Below are positions 12,077 through 25,337 of a stretch of DNA of 64,000 bases, one piece after another (position 1 is the first letter of the stretch; each line of letters starts with the position of its first letter). Location of the stretch: contig NC_064650.1 of assembly GCF_001723175.1 (NCBI RefSeq), positions 5,518,001-5,582,000 on the forward strand. Reading direction: 5' to 3'. Below the pieces are notes generated by a model. It worked only from the letters and a program-made list of their open reading frames with translations. It searched no databases and had not been told where the DNA came from. The translations under genes and the position numbers were made by a program. Source of the DNA: Penicillium oxalicum. Its lineage: Eukaryota; Ascomycota; Eurotiomycetes; Eurotiales; Aspergillaceae.

Positions 12077-12642
12077 ATGGAGTTCCTTTTTGAATGCAAT
12101 TGATGCTGTCGCTTCTATGATTCCATGTCGCCATTGGGGTTTGGTCGGGGCCTTTCAAAATTAAAATACCTTCTTGCCACAAAATTTCTTCTCTTCTCTC
12201 AATTGGTGTAGTCGTAGTCCTAAGTCGATATAGGGCCGGCGGCCACCTTGTTCTTTATTGATGTGGCACCGGAGCCCATCCATCCCTCTGGAAGAGAGTA
12301 GATCGACAGACACGACGGAACCGATAATGACATACGGAAGATGGAACAAGGTTGTCAGACGTCCAGAATGGAATTGACGCTTTCTTCATTCAACAATAAG
12401 AGGTCGCTGTAGATGCAAGTTGCCTTCAAGGCGAAACGGTGCCTCGATACATGTTTGTAGCAGAAAAAGCAAAAAATCGGCAGGAAAAGACTCCGGTTGA
12501 TATCTTACATCCAACATATGAGAAGAAAAATTTTAAAGTGTAAAATAAACAAAAACAATAACCATGACCGGAAACCATGACGGCAGCTCCCATTCCTGAG
12601 AGAACGGGACCATCACAATTCTTTGGCCTGAACGCGGAATCC
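12077..12642. other. Intergenic region between converging genes
   Basis: It carries the 3' ends of eL31 (+) and the Nup2-type gene (-). It is A/T-rich around 12450-12560 and shows no ORF worth calling. Confidence 0.6.
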
Positions 12643-15600
12643 TCAGTTCTTGATCTCCTGCATCTTTGGGTGGAGCTTTTCGATAGACTGCGCGTTCACA
12701 CGAACAGTCCAGTGTTCCGGCTGGGCCTTGTCTGCTTGAGGGACCATGAACTGAACACTGTTCCCCTGTCGGGAATAATCCAAATCCTTCTTCAGGAACG
12801 TGTTCAAAATGACATTACCGCCGGGGTCGGTGCGGAGCACAATCCGGGCTCGGTTCGTGCCGGGATGCTGGAGCAGACGCAAAACACCGGTACCCTGTAG
12901 TTGCCAGCCGGTAGCCAGCTTGAAGGCGCGAGCCTTGCACTCAAAAACAACCGATTCTTCCTCCTCGCCTGCATTTGCCTTGGACATATCAAAGACCTCA
13001 CCAGAGCTAATTTCATCCTCAGGGGTGGCGGCCCCAGAATTGGCCTCGCTTGAAGCTTGGGTCGATGGGAGAGTTGAAGCAGGCGCTGAGGTGGCAGCCG
13101 CAGCGGACTCGGTAGAAAACTTGATGGGAGAGCTGGGCTTCCAGGTTTTATCGGCTGCTGGTGCGGTAGTGCTCTGGCCAAATGAGATGGACTGACCAAA
13201 AGGATTATTGGTCTTGCCGGCCGCGGGCGTTGTGCTGTTCTGACCGAAAGACATAGATGGACCAAATGAGCTGTTCTTATCTCCGCTGGATGTAGTGCTG
13301 TTTTGACCAAAAGACGTTGACTTGCCAAAGGAGTTGTTTTGACCAAAACTGGCAGAGAAGAGACTCGACGTGGAAGAAGCAGCATCTTTTTGAGGGGTTG
13401 GTGTTGGTGACGAGACTCGGTCAAACAGACTACGACCAGCTTCCGCAGTCGGTGCTGGAAGTGGTGCATTGATACTGGATTTGGCCGCACCCGCCGGCTC
13501 TGCGGGTTTTGCCTGCTTGGATTCGACCTTTTCTTCGACGTCCGATTCGTCACTGTCTTTGCCAGAGTCGTTCTGGCTTGGGGTGAGACTTCCGAAGATA
13601 TTCTCAGATGCAGGGAGGGGTCGACCTGAAGACTCGAAAATAGACCCAGTGGAAGAGCCCGCAGACGGGGCAGTGATAGAGGCGCTATCAGACGGCGCGA
13701 AGAGATTGCTGGCAGCAGGCTTCTCGGATGGTTTCTCGACGGCCTTGTCCGCAGGCCCGTCGGTAGACAGAGACGTAGTGCCACTTGAGTCAGCTGAAGT
13801 TGGCTCATCAACATCCACCCACTCGAATTTTCCGTTCCTGAAGACGGATTTCTTCTTCTTCACACCTTCAGCTTCGAGCTTGGCACGCTTTTCACGCTGC
13901 TTTTCAGCGTCCCGACGTTCCCATTCCTCTTCGTCATCCTCCTCTGAATCAAAGTCTTCGGCCTTGCGCTTGGCTTTTTCTTCCTTCATGGTCTTTTCAG
14001 CCTTTTGCTTGAACTGTGCCATGAAATCAACGGTGCCAACACTGGCCCCAAATTTGGGTGGAGTCGGCGTGGCTGTACCATTTTGAGACGCTTGCGAGAC
14101 TGGCTGAGCAAACATATTACCAGAGAGCTTAGAGGAAGCCGAAGAGTTTGGCGCTGGAGACGCCGCTTGCGCGAACATGTTTCCGGTTGGCTTTGCTGGA
14201 GAAGCGGAAGCGCTTGGCGCCGGAGATGCCGCCTGTGCAAACATATTGCTTGCCGGTTTTACCGGAGAAGCGGCAGGGGCAGCGGGTGCTGGAGATGTCA
14301 CACTCCCGTTAGCACTAGCATTGGCGAAGAGGCTCTTGGCAGTACCTTGGGCAGACACAGAGGAGGCAGGAGCTTCTTTGCCCGAATTAGGCGCAGAGAA
14401 GGACTTGGCAAAAACGCTAGACGTGGCAGAGCCGTTCACAACATCAACGTGCGCGGACTTCTGCTTAGTTTCAGTGGAAGCCTTGACCGGAGCCCCCATC
14501 GCATTCCGGATCCTCATGTAGAAAAGAATCAAATCATCAAAGCAATCAATACCAGGCTGATACTTGAGAACTTGCTTCTGGAACTGAGTATCTAGCGCTC
14601 GGATCTTCCACAATAGCTCTGCACCCTCGGCGACTTCCTTGCTTGTCCCGGGCGGAATCTTGAGCCTTTGGTAGGTCGCGGGAATCTCCTTTTGCTTACT
14701 GTTGTCAAGGTCGGTCGTTGACGCAGGCTTGGAAGAGGCAGCCCCAGTTTCGCTGCTAGGAAGGTTGGCGAACGGCTTCGCGGGGCTCGTCGAGGGTTGC
14801 TCAGTGGTTGGTTTGGCGGCGAAGAGGCTTTGAGTGGCGCCAGTCGTCGGCGGAGCGTTGAATGTGGGCGCAGCAGCCCCGAAGAGAGATGTAGATTGCG
14901 ACCCTGATTCGGAAGGCTTAGCCTCAACTGGCGGTGCTGCTGCGGGCACTGGGGCTCCAAACAGCTTCAAAGTGGACGAAGCCTCGGCTGGTTTTGTGGT
15001 GGCAGGAAGCCCTCCAAATAGACCAGCAAAAGGCTTTGTCTCAGCAGGCTTGCTGGATGGTGGAGTTTCAGGGGCATTCGATGACGCTCCAAACAAGCTC
15101 CCAAACGGGTTCGACTGTGCCGGTTTTTCCGGTGCTTCCACTTGATTAGATTGGGGAGCAAACAAACTCTTTGATGACGATTTATCCCCGAAGATACTCG
15201 GTTGGGTCGTGGTTGAAGTACCGAAGATATTGTTTGTCGTCTGTGTCGAAGGTGCAGCCGAAGCTGTATCACTCGACGGAGCTTTGGGTGCGAAGAGATT
15301 CGGGGACGGGGCTGCTTGGGCAAAGAGGCCACTTGGAGCAGACTGTGTAGAAGCCGGTTTTGTTGAGAAGAGACCACCGGATTGAGCTTGTGTAGATGGG
15401 GCTTTGGCAGTGTCCGAAGACGCAGATTGGAACGAGAAGGGATTGCTGGGTGCAGCTGGCTTTTGAGCAAACACATTGCTATCGGCTGTTGCTTTAGATT
15501 CGGGCGGATTAGAAGATACAGGTGTTGCCCCGAAGAGACTGCCAAACGGTTTGCTCTGGGAAGACGCATTCGGCTGGCTGGAAGCTGTTGATTTGGGCGC

Positions 15601-16907
15601 AAAAGGATTACCCTCCACAGCGGGTTGCTTATTCACGTTGTACGCAACATGAGCGCCGTCAAGGTTAAAGTCGGAATTGTTTGCAGACACGGCCGGCTTG
15701 CCAAAGGATCCAGAGCCTCCAAAGATATCCTTGCCCTGAGGATCTGATGATGCAGCGAAGATGCTTTTCGGTTTTGCCTCTGGAGACATCTGCATCGAAT
15801 CTCCTGCAGCGTTGCTGGACGCGTTTGTGCCAGACGTCTGACCAAACAAGCCGCCATTCCCTGAGCCGCTGGCGGTTGAGCTTGCAGTCTGGGTGGCACC
15901 GAATGAGAAGGCCGGCTGCGTAGTGGATTGGTTTCCAAACCCGCCGAAGCTCACCGAAGTGGCACTGGTGCTTGGTTGAGCGGGAGCAGCATTGCCGGCC
16001 CCAAAGGCGGAGCCGGCAAATGGGTTACTGGGCGCCGCTCCAAACCCTCCGGAGAAGTTGAACGGTGTCGAGTTGCTTGCCCCAAAAGAAAATGGCGAGT
16101 CCTGACTCGGCTGGGCGGGAGCCGCAGTGGCTCCTGGGAAGCTTTGGCTTTGGCTCTGGCCGAAGCTGAAGCCACTTGGCTGGCTTGGTGGGGCTGAAAA
16201 AGAGGAAGGAGGCTGGAAAGCCGGAGCAGATGGTAGCTGTCCGAAAGCAGCAGGTGCTTCGCCAGCACCACCAGTAGGAGTCGTCCCACGAGGGCGCTTT
16301 CGAATTTCTTTTATCCTGTCAACACCAGAGGGTTCAGAAGTCAGCATGCTTTCCGCATTGCGTTGGGCCATGTCGAACAGAGAGATTCTGCAGGGGATGA
16401 GATAGAGCGTAGTTTTGTGCGATGGGAGACCGAAGAGAGCCAGAAGCCGCGCATTGGACAAAACAGCCAAGATGTGAGGCGAAAGGGGAACAGCAGAGGA
16501 TCTCAATACGCGAAGGTCACGATGCGGAAGAGCTGATGTGGAAACACATCGAGAACTCCGAATAGGCAGCTTCAGAATAGGCAGGCGCGACTGAACAGCA
16601 CGGAAAGCGTCCAGGAACGGTTGTTTGCTCGTCAGACCAAATTGAACCGGCAAAGTTTGCGCTGCCTTTTCCAACACCTGAATTTTGAACGCGTTCTATG
16701 ACCGCCTCAACAAGTCCGTCTGCCCCATACGACCAAATCTTTCCTCCTGTGAAGATAATGCCGATAAAAAGAGAAATCAACTTACTTTCGACTGGCAAGC
16801 TGGGCGGCGGTGGCCCGCTGGGGCTTGTCATCTGGCGTGCCTTGCATTCCGAAGTCAAGTTCTGTTTCCTTGGACCCTTGAGGACCTTGCGCTGTGCGTT
16901 TAGACAT
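12643..16907 (-). CDS. nup2: FG nucleoporin with Ran-binding domain (Nup2/Nup50 type)
   Basis: Exon 1 is 16786-16907 and exon 2 is 12643-16315, giving 1264 residues. Exon 1 starts MSKRTAQGPQ, the Nup50/Nup2 N-terminal signature, and ends in AAQLASRK. It joins IKEIRKRPRG across a 470-bp intron with a GTAAGT donor and a CTGAC branch site before the ACAG acceptor. The middle is a long FG-repeat region (SFG, LFG, NPFG and LFA motifs). A conserved segment around residues 580-655 contains YQRLKIPPG. An acidic stretch (DSEEDDEEEWERR) is followed by a basic, NLS-like part, and residues about 1145-1264 form the Ran-binding domain. The protein sits at the nuclear basket and helps release import cargo from importin alpha. 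The main ORF also contains an ATG at 16371 (MAQRNAES), which I judge to be intronic. Two NMFAQAASPAP repeats occur around 14100-14260. Confidence 0.92.
16316..16785 (-). other. 470-bp first intron of the Nup2-type gene
   Basis: The donor GTAAGT follows codon 40 plus two bases, and the acceptor TTGACAG precedes GATAAAAGA. The phases match (2 then 1) and restore a continuous RKIKEIRKR segment. Part of the intron is open in frame with exon 2, which hides the real N-terminus from simple ORF calling. Confidence 0.85.
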
Positions 16908-19900
16908 GCTACGGAAACTCGACACGATCTGTGCTTGCGCTTGGCTTGAGGCGCAGACGTCCGCAGGCGCTGAGTCTGCCAGAGCACCTATCCCTCAGAT
17001 GGACTGTGACCTTCACGCCAGGCGCACTCTCATATGCAGGGCCGGTTCAAGAAGATCGACAAGGGTGAGCAGAAGAAAGGAATATATCGCCAAGTGGAGA
17101 GTTCGCGGTTGATCGACCGGTGCAGCCGGTTCTCAAGGCGCGTGTGAGAAGAGGATTCTAATCCGTGGCGGCACTCTCGAAACCACGTCTAGAAAGGTGG
17201 AATTTCGACGTAATGCACGGAAGTTTCCTTCAAATCTTCCTCACTGTAGCAAGGCTGAGTGATGTATATCGTCCGTGAGCTAGAAGGTCAACGTGGGAGC
17301 TTCGTTTCGGAATAAGGCCTCTCGTTTTTTTTCAAGGTGCCGGTATTGCGCGACCGGGTCGAAGTTGAGAGCACGACCGATGGAAGACGGATATGAGATT
17401 AGTATGGAGAACGTTCCTTTCACCGGAGAAGATTCCGTCACGCTCGAATTTGATGGAAGAGTGAGCGATATGGATGGCGACAGCTTCGTTTCACCTGCTC
17501 GTTCGCGGAGGCCGCGGCGGAGAGAGGGCCATCAGCGCAGAAAAATAAAAGTCACGTGATACCTTGGCGTTGCTACACGCGTGGATGCGGCAAAATCCCT
17601 TACCCTCGCCGACTGGGGTCCACGAGGGTCGGTATGGAATTTCAATATTGTCGGAATCCATGCGTGATTGCCGGTAAAATTCCGGTCTGATCTAAGACAC
17701 ATGTGGTGGATGTGGTACGATTGATTCCTGTGCGGACTATTCCTTACAAGATTTGACCTTGTCGGGACTCGACTTCCAATCGTGAAGTCTGCGAGGCGGC
17801 TTGTCAGTCGCAAAATGACGTCGCAGTCAAGGAAGCAAAGTCCGTGTTAAAGCCGCACGGCAGCATATCAACAACATACCGTAGCCGCATAATGACACAG
17901 TGGTCTATGGTACCTGTGATGCCACCACATTATGCATCGGGTCGCCATTTCCTCCCTTCGATCGGCTTCACTACTGTTCTCGTGGCCATACACGCGTGAG
18001 ATGGTTATCCAGTGGAAACGATTATGTGCCCACCGGAAAGAATATTTGTCTCAAGTAAGGTACAGGGATTCTATTGATTTACCATATGAGAGGTCCAATA
18101 CTCAACACTAGCGTTGACATAGAGGAAACACAGCCGAGGAGGGCTAGACGACAACAAAAATGAATAAACCTAGGTTAGTTGGAGATAGGTTTTAGTCTTG
18201 CATTCTTCAAGTTTTGGAACTTGGGACTGGGAAGGTTGGTCTTCATTTCCGGGACAGGCGTCTTGACGAGGAGAAAGGAGAAACGAGACATTGCCAGACG
18301 GTCATCCGGGAGATCAGAATTACAACCCCCCCCCCCCCCCCTCAACCGTGCCCGACTGATCATTCTAGAAGCAAAAGGGAAGTGAGGGGAAAAAGGAATC
18401 GTTGGGAGCGTGATCGATCGACCATGCATCACGAGTCAATACTCGGCATGCGAGGTGCAATTGAAGGCCGAGGTCAGGTGTCACAGACCCGCCGCGGCTC
18501 ACCACAGCAGTCTGGCCTGAATCCTTGACGAGGGGGGTGTGAGCAAATCTGGGAGTTCAAAATGGCACAATGACAAATCCCTTGGGCTGTTCAAATACGC
18601 CTCAACGGAGACAACATGACTCGACCAGTTCACTGTGTCTGGATGAAGAAAGTTGAAGATGCCGACCGTTCCTAAGACATCCTGTCGAAGTCGCCGAGCC
18701 GAGATACCAGGTGCAACGAATAAGAACATGAGCCAATGGCCACAAAAGGCTAACAAATCGGGAAGAGTGTTGGAGAGTCCAAGACTTGGCAGACCATCTT
18801 TGATGAAGAACCGCGCGTGTTCAGAGGTTCTTCAGGGGTCGATAAACCAGACCCGGTGCGCTCTGCACGGCCGTGCGCGAGTGGCTCACAGGCTGCACGG
18901 ACTCACTCCGCGGACCATCAGTTGGGTTCCAAGGTTGTGACCCACGCCCTCGCGATGGAGTTTCCGTGCCGACTTGCGGGGGACTATCGTGATCGATTTC
19001 AGATTCGGAGCCGAGACGTTGATGCCGATGTCCGTCCAGTAGAGTTTACTTTACACTCGACCGGGAAAAACTTGAGCACATTTAGAGTGAGGAAATTTGA
19101 CCAGATGCGTGCCGACGAGAGGCGTACCTGGATGGAAAGTGGAAAGTACAGGCCTCTTGCATGCAGTCACGTACCCACATGGACTCGGGAGACGTGGAGT
19201 GCGTGTACTACTGTATTTGACCGTACCTTTGGTTGGCACTGTATGATGATCTGACATGCATATCACATCCATTTCACTTGATGAAAATAAGCTGAGGCAA
19301 TCAACGATGGCAGACGACATATTTCCCGCAACTTGATGAGCTCATGCCATGCACGGAGTCATCCGGACAACGCGCCCTACTACCTTCTAGTCCTCGCATC
19401 TATCACGACTCCACAAAGTTAGGCAAGCACTCATTACAGGTAGCGTTTCCCCATCAGTCTCATAAGTGGAAATCGAAAGACTGACTCCCGTTGTAGAGTT
19501 TTCCAAAAGAATTAAACTCAATATTCTCCGGAGAACCATTTGGGCAAAAGATAGCAGAAACCTTGCACATCTCCGAGTTCAGCCCGCCCTCCTCCTCTTC
19601 GCGTGTACTTACCGACTAGACTCCATGTATCAATACAGTAGGTGTACCTTCATACTGCTCTATAGTTTCACGATCGACGGCCATGTGCACTGGACGGTGC
19701 TAGTGTCCTGTAGTCAGGAGGTATTGTGCATTGCAGGACACTCACATTCCAAAGGCCCTAAGGTAGGTCCGTGTTTCTATGGCTTCTGCAGCCCTCTGCG
19801 GAACCAGTCATCGACAGGTCTGTCAGCCATCGTCCCCCCGTTGAAGATGAGCCAAGCCAATGAGGTTGCCTCGAGGGCTGTTCTGCAAGGACGTTTCATC

Positions 19901-20497
19901 CAGGGGGAACCTCGAGGATTTGATGGAGTGGTCGTCTCATCGTCGGACTCGGAGCCCCCCTTCCAAAGTGTTCTCCTGTGGGGCCCGATCGGCATGCACA
20001 TTGCCCGTTCCTGATTTCTGATCTCTGCAGTCCACCCGATCATGAGGGCAAAACAGCCAGTGTGACAACCTCACAGGCCGAACACTACTGGGAATCTGGG
20101 ATGCTGGGCCGGAGACCTCGACCCCAGCTGCCACTTTGGGGATGCAACCCCGGATTCTGAAGGTCATTTCCCGCGTGGAGGAAATGCGGGCGCGGCCTAA
20201 GGGATGCACCTGCGCGCGTGAGGAAGCTTTTTCCAACATTGCGAGGCATCAATTTCCGTGAGACTTGGCCCCAAAAACAGAAAGGAAGGCCGTGCGGTTG
20301 GCTCTCTCCCCCACCTGAAGGTTGCTAGTGGGATGCTATGCACATGCCATGAAGAAGCCAAATGTGTCCCTCGGGCATGTCGGCAGACCCATCGTCGTGA
20401 CTCCCCTGGGGGATCACGTCGGTATAAGACAGGTCGCATGTCCTGCGGACGAGAGAGCGATATCACACCTCCAATTCTTGCACGTTCCGAGGTCAAC
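16908..20497. other. Gene-poor 3.6-kb region
   Basis: It lies between the divergent starts of the Nup2-type gene (-) and the GH55 gene (+). I see only short ORFs without recognisable motifs, the longest at 19466-20014 (182 codons, no family features). A run of about 14 C residues starts near 18327. A TATAAG element at about 20423 is roughly 75 bp before the GH55 start and could be its TATA box. Confidence 0.5.
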
Positions 20498-23173
20498 ATG
20501 CGCTTCGCACAGTTGCTGTCGTGCCTCTCGGTGGCGATTGGAGTCCAGGCCCAGATCTTGGACCTTCCACAAGTGGATGCCTTGGTCGAGGAGGCGCTGA
20601 AGCCTTTCGCGCACTATAAACATTATCATGGTCCTAAGAACGAGTCCAAGGCCCATCAGCATGGGAGTCTTCAGGCTATGAAGCAGTCAGCAGATGCGTC
20701 ATACTGGTTAGCCAACATCGCTCACCAAGGCCGAGCCGCCTTCAACTCAAATCCTTCGGGCTACAAGGTCTTTCGCAACGTGAAGGACTACGGTGCTGTC
20801 GGTAAGTCTGGTTCTGTTCTCTTCCTCAGGAGATACCACTGACATGCGACTATCTCGACAGGTGACGGCGTGACCGATGATACGGCAGCCATCAATCGGG
20901 CTATCAGTGATGGTGGTCGCTTCGGTCCCGGGAGTCGCGTCACGAGCACGACCACCCCGGCTGTGGTCTACTTCCCCGCTGGAACGTATCTCATCTCAAC
21001 CTCAATCATTGACTACTACTTCACCCAGCTGATCGGCAACCCGAACTCCCTTCCAGTTCTCAAGGCCACCCCTGGATTTGTGGGCCTCGGTCTGATCGAT
21101 GGGGACCAGTACCAGAGCGATGGGGCACAGGGCTGGGGGTCGACCAACGTGTTCTTCCGACAGATCCGCAATCTGAAGCTGGACCTGACCTCCATCCCTG
21201 CAAGCTCCGCCGCCACTGGTATTCATTGGCCTACTGCACAGGCGACCAGTATCCAGAATGTCGTGATTGCGATGAGCTCTGCGGCCGGCACCCAACACCA
21301 AGGAATCTTTATTGAAAACGGTATGCTTCCCCCTCGAACAGGTATAAAGCGCTCAAGTTCACTGACATCAATGTGCAGGTTCCGGAGGATTCATGAATGA
21401 CATCACGATTACTGGTGGCTTATACGGCGCCAACGTGGGTAATCAGCAATTCACCATGCGCAACATGGTCATTTCTGACGCGGTGACTGCAATCTCTCAA
21501 ATCTGGGACTGGGGCTGGACCTATCAGGGTCTGACCGTCACCAATTGTACTACCGCCCTTTCTATGAGCAATGGCGGCGCAGGAAACCAACTGGTTGGCT
21601 CCGTCAATGTCATTGACAGCACGATCGAGGACTGTCGGACCTTTGTTGACACTGCTTGGCAAAGCTCGACTTACTCAACCGGTAGCCTCATCCTCGAGAA
21701 CATCGCACTGAGAAATGTCCCCGTCGCCGTGAAGGGTGTTAGCGGCACGGTTCTGGCAGGATCAAATGGCGCGACGACCATTGGTGCCTGGGGTCAGGGC
21801 CACAAGTATACCCCCAATGGCCCTGTGAACTTCCAGGGTGCCATTACTCCCGCGGCCCGTCCTAGTGCGCTTCTCGCCAGTGGCTCATCTCGTTACTATA
21901 CCAAGAGCAAGCCTCAATACGAGAGTCTGCCAGTATCTTCTTTTTTGAGCGTCCGCAGTTTCGGGGCAACGGGCAACGGTGCCACTGATGATACTGCTGC
22001 CATCCAGTCCGCCATCCGCCAGGCAGCTTCCTCTGGTAAAGTGCTGTACTTTGATCAAGGCACCTACAAAGTTACAGGAACTATCTACGTGCCGGCCGGC
22101 TCGCGCATGGTTGGTGAGGCTTACCCGGTGATCATGGCCACTGGAGGCAAGTTCTCGAGCATTACCACGCCCGTGCCGGTCATGCAAATCGGAAAGCCTG
22201 GTGAGTCAGGATCAATCGAATGGTCTGATATGATTGTCAGTACCCAAGGCTCAGCACCGGGTGCTGTCCTCATTCAGTGGAACCTGGCTGCGGCAACTGG
22301 GTCTGGTATGTGGGACGTCCACACCAGAGTTGGAGGCTTCACTGGCTCCCAGCAGCAGGCTGTTCAGTGCCCCACCTCCGCGGCAGTGAGCGCGAGCTGT
22401 GAGGTTGCGTACATGTCCATGCATATCACCAGCGGTGCCAGTGGCGCATACCTGGAGAATGTGTGGCTGTGGACCGCCGACCATGATCTCGATGATGGCG
22501 CCAACACGCAGATCTCCGTGTACACTGGTCGCGGTCTTTTGGTCGAGGGCAAGAACATTTGGCTGTAAGTTGTTTTACTTACACCCCCATCAGCCACAAT
22601 TCTTTCTTACTCACACCGACTCTAGCATCGGAACTGGCGTAGAGCATCATTCCTTGTACCAGTATCAGTTCTCGGGTGCCAACTCAATCATGGCAGGATT
22701 CATCCAGACCGAAACCCCGTAAGTCAATGGCAACCCCCTCCAATGATATTTCTCCCTTCCCACACATTAAAACTCATGGTCACCCTTGCAGTTACTATCA
22801 ACCTATTCCAGACGCAGCCCACAGCCCCTATCCCACCAACTCTGCCTTGCATGATCCCACCTTCACCAACTGTCTTGGTGGAAACTGCAATGCCCTGGGG
22901 CTGCGCGTGCTCAACAGCCAGTCTGTGAACATCTACGGCGCCGGACTGTACAGTTTCTTCAATCACTACAGTACTGCCTGCTCCACCTTCCCTGTCCCGG
23001 AGAATTGCCAGAGCGAGATCTTCAGCATTGAGGGAACGACCAAGAACCTGGTCGTTTATTCTCTCAACACTGTTGGCACGACCAATATGATTGTCCGAGA
23101 CAACAATGTTCTCGCTGTGGTCTCGGATAACCTGGCCACTTTCGCCGCTACCATTGCGTACTTTACTTTCTAG
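20498..23173 (+). CDS. Secreted GH55 beta-1,3-glucanase
   Basis: Five exons (20498-20801, 20862-21320, 21379-22564, 22626-22718, 22792-23173) give 807 residues. The start at 20498 is chosen because it opens a clear signal peptide (MRFAQLLSCLSVAIGVQA); an upstream in-frame ATG would bury it. GH55 enzymes release glucose or oligomers from beta-1,3-glucan such as fungal wall or callose. Two right-handed beta-helix modules are visible, each opening with a pectate-lyase-like motif: DYGAVGDGVTDDTAAI near residue 100 and SFGATGNGATDDTAAI near residue 450. The C-terminal module carries the usual Cys-containing NCLGGNC segment. Length matches typical GH55 proteins (about 750-950). Exo or endo mode cannot be told from sequence alone. 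Confidence 0.93.
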
Positions 23174-23605
23174 GGGAGCTGGTTTCTTTTCCACTTACTA
23201 ATTGGAAATACGTTTTGCGGAGTCTGTTCTTCCCCCACTTTTTATTCTCTGGGGCTTTAACCCGCGTGAGACGTGAACATATTACGCGTGGATTAATGTT
23301 CTCCTTCTTTGTCAATTTTTCAAGAGTTCTTTACTGGCAATAGTCCTGTAGCAGGCCAAACGGTGATTTTCATCCGGGGATGCGGAGGGCCCGGTGAGGG
23401 GTCGGGACTACTTCAGTAGCTGAGGTGGACTCGTGGAATGGGGCAAAGATACCCCGAAGGTTCCACACATCGTGATTCTACGAATCTCGATTTTATAAAT
23501 GCATTTCTGTTCAGCATAGTTCTTGAGCTTGAGACGTTTCGTGAATCCCTAGATGTGCAGTTACTATTTTCTGACAAGTCGCTGGACCTTTGTGCACTTG
23601 ATACT
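23174..23605. other. Intergenic region
   Basis: This is the 3' flank of the GH55 gene and the 5' flank of the cyclase-family gene. I see no gene in it. Confidence 0.5.
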
Positions 23606-24889
23606 ATGCCTTCACATCCCAGCGACCTGATTCCCTTTGAAGCCCTTCCACTCGACCCCCGAGGCCCCCGAGGCAATGCATGGGGGCGATTTGGCTCAAA
23701 TGACGAGCTCGGTACATTGAACCTGCTCACTCCAGAGGTGATTGTTGAAGCGGCCAAGGAAATACAAACTGGTATTCGCATCTCACTGGACTGGCCACTG
23801 AGTATGCCGCGTTATCCCAGCTTTGACCGGCTCCCATTCCGCCAGGAGCTGGTCCTGCGAACGCCTCGGTGCATCTACGACGACATTCTCACCTTTAACA
23901 CTCAGGGCTCGACACAATGGGATGGATTCAGACATTATGGTGAGGATTTTGCTTTAATTCCTCCTCTCCCACTGATTTGAACCCGGCCGCGCAGGAGGGC
24001 GTTGTTAGAAAGTAGGCTGATTCGAGATATTTGATCTTTTTTTTCCGTAGCTAGTCAAAAAACGCGACAATTCTACAATGGACATACTGTCGAAGACATT
24101 GAGAGATCAGATGTCATTGGACTTCACGGTGAGTTGCTGAACAGCGATACCGCTGGAAGCCAGGAAGACACACTCGACGCTGACCCTCAAGCCATACACA
24201 GTCGTTGCTGAGCATGGCGGCATAACCGGTCGAGGCGTCCTGCTCGACTTCGCCGACTGGGCTGAGTCGCGCTCCATGTCCATCTCCGCCCTTGAATCCC
24301 AGCCGATCACTCTGGATCACATTAAAGGAGTGATTCACGATTACAAACTCAGCTTTCGAAAGGGGGACATCCTCTTCATCCGAAGCGGGTTTACGGCAGC
24401 ATACAACCGGCTCAACGATGAACAGCAACGCGAGCTCTCTCAAAGACCGACGCCGGATTTCATCGGGGTAGAGGCAACAGAGGGTATGGTGCGATGGCTC
24501 TGGGATTTTCAATTCGCGGCTGTGGCAGGTGATGCCCCCAGCTTTGAGCGTGCTCCGATTCGGGGCAATCATGCAGATCCAGAGTTCAATTTGCACGAGT
24601 GGCTGTTGGCGGGTTGGGGGACGCCGATCGGGGAGATGTTTGATCTGGAGCAGTTGTCGCAGCATTGTAAGGAGACGGGCAGGTATAGCTTTTTCTTGTC
24701 GAGTATGCCGTTAAAGGTAAGTCGTCTCCCATTCTAAGGCACGGCTCGGATTGTGTTCCATGACGGCTGGTGAGAATTGGAGATCTCCAACCATGAATCT
24801 AGACGCGTACTAACATGGCTACATTTGATTTCGTGCAACAGGTTGTTGGGGGGGTGGCTAGCCCACCAAATGCGTTTGCCATTTTCTAG
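23606..24889 (+). CDS. Cyclase-family (kynurenine formamidase-like) hydrolase
   Basis: Four exons (23606-23939, 24051-24128, 24202-24716, 24842-24889) give 324 residues. All joins keep phase, and the last intron has a perfect CTAAC branch site. The family (putative cyclase, PF04199) comprises metal-dependent amide or lactone hydrolases that include bacterial kynurenine formamidase and polyketide-associated proteins. Visible family features are GRFGSNDELGTLNLLTPE near residue 25, GSTQWDGFRHY near residue 105, FYNGHTVEDI and GITGRGVLLDFADW. In the fungal subgroup the bacterial HxGTHxD metal motif is replaced by STQWD, as here. The last exon encodes only VVGGVASPPNAFAIF, a typical C-terminus for this subgroup. 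The substrate is unknown. Confidence 0.88.
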
Positions 24890-25337
24890 GATTTGTCCTT
24901 TTTAGTCCTCACTGAAGTTCTGTCTGTCATGTAAAAAGAGTTTGATTCCTTGGACTTCTTAATTGGATTCGTGTACAGATAAGCAGTAGCGATCGAGGTG
25001 AGTCTTAGGAGCTCATTTAGCGGTTGTCGATAGTACATAACCAGATACGACGCGAGCGGAACGACTGCGTCTCCAACATCGGAAGCGGCAATTGCGGAAC
25101 CACTTCATTCTTGATACAGTCGAATTACATATCTTCGGCCTTTGAAAAAGCGAGTCAAAGGCTCCGATAAATGGCACGCTCTACTTGAATCGCCTATCAA
25201 ACGGCGAGGCAAACATCACGAACGAGGAAAAATCTCCAGCCTGGGAAGAGCGCCGAGTATTGTCCTCGGGGGAATGATAGTCCGCCAAGTAGCGTCCACG
25301 CTCATTGTCCACCAGGTTCTCCAACGAGCTCATAAGC
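24890..25337. other. Probable promoter region of the ABC transporter
   Basis: This is the region between the cyclase-family stop and the proposed transporter start. No further gene is seen. Confidence 0.45.

Noticed and set aside
16316..16371. ATG at 16371 (MAQRNAESMLTS) as the Nup2 start.
   Set aside because: The segment MLTSEPSGVD matches an intron 3' end (CTGAC branch site, ACAG acceptor), and the conserved N-terminus is in the upstream exon.
17034..17144. Short ORF starting MQGRFKKIDKG, upstream of the Nup2-type gene.
   Set aside because: It has only 36 codons, no recognised family and no convincing continuation through an intron.
19466..20014. 182-codon ORF upstream of the GH55 gene.
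   Set aside because: There are no recognisable motifs, its composition is unlike neighbouring proteins, and it has no plausible splice partners.
20258..20497. Longer in-frame start for the GH55 gene.
   Set aside because: It would place 80 residues before a clear secretion signal; the TATAAG element near 20423 would also lie inside the coding sequence.
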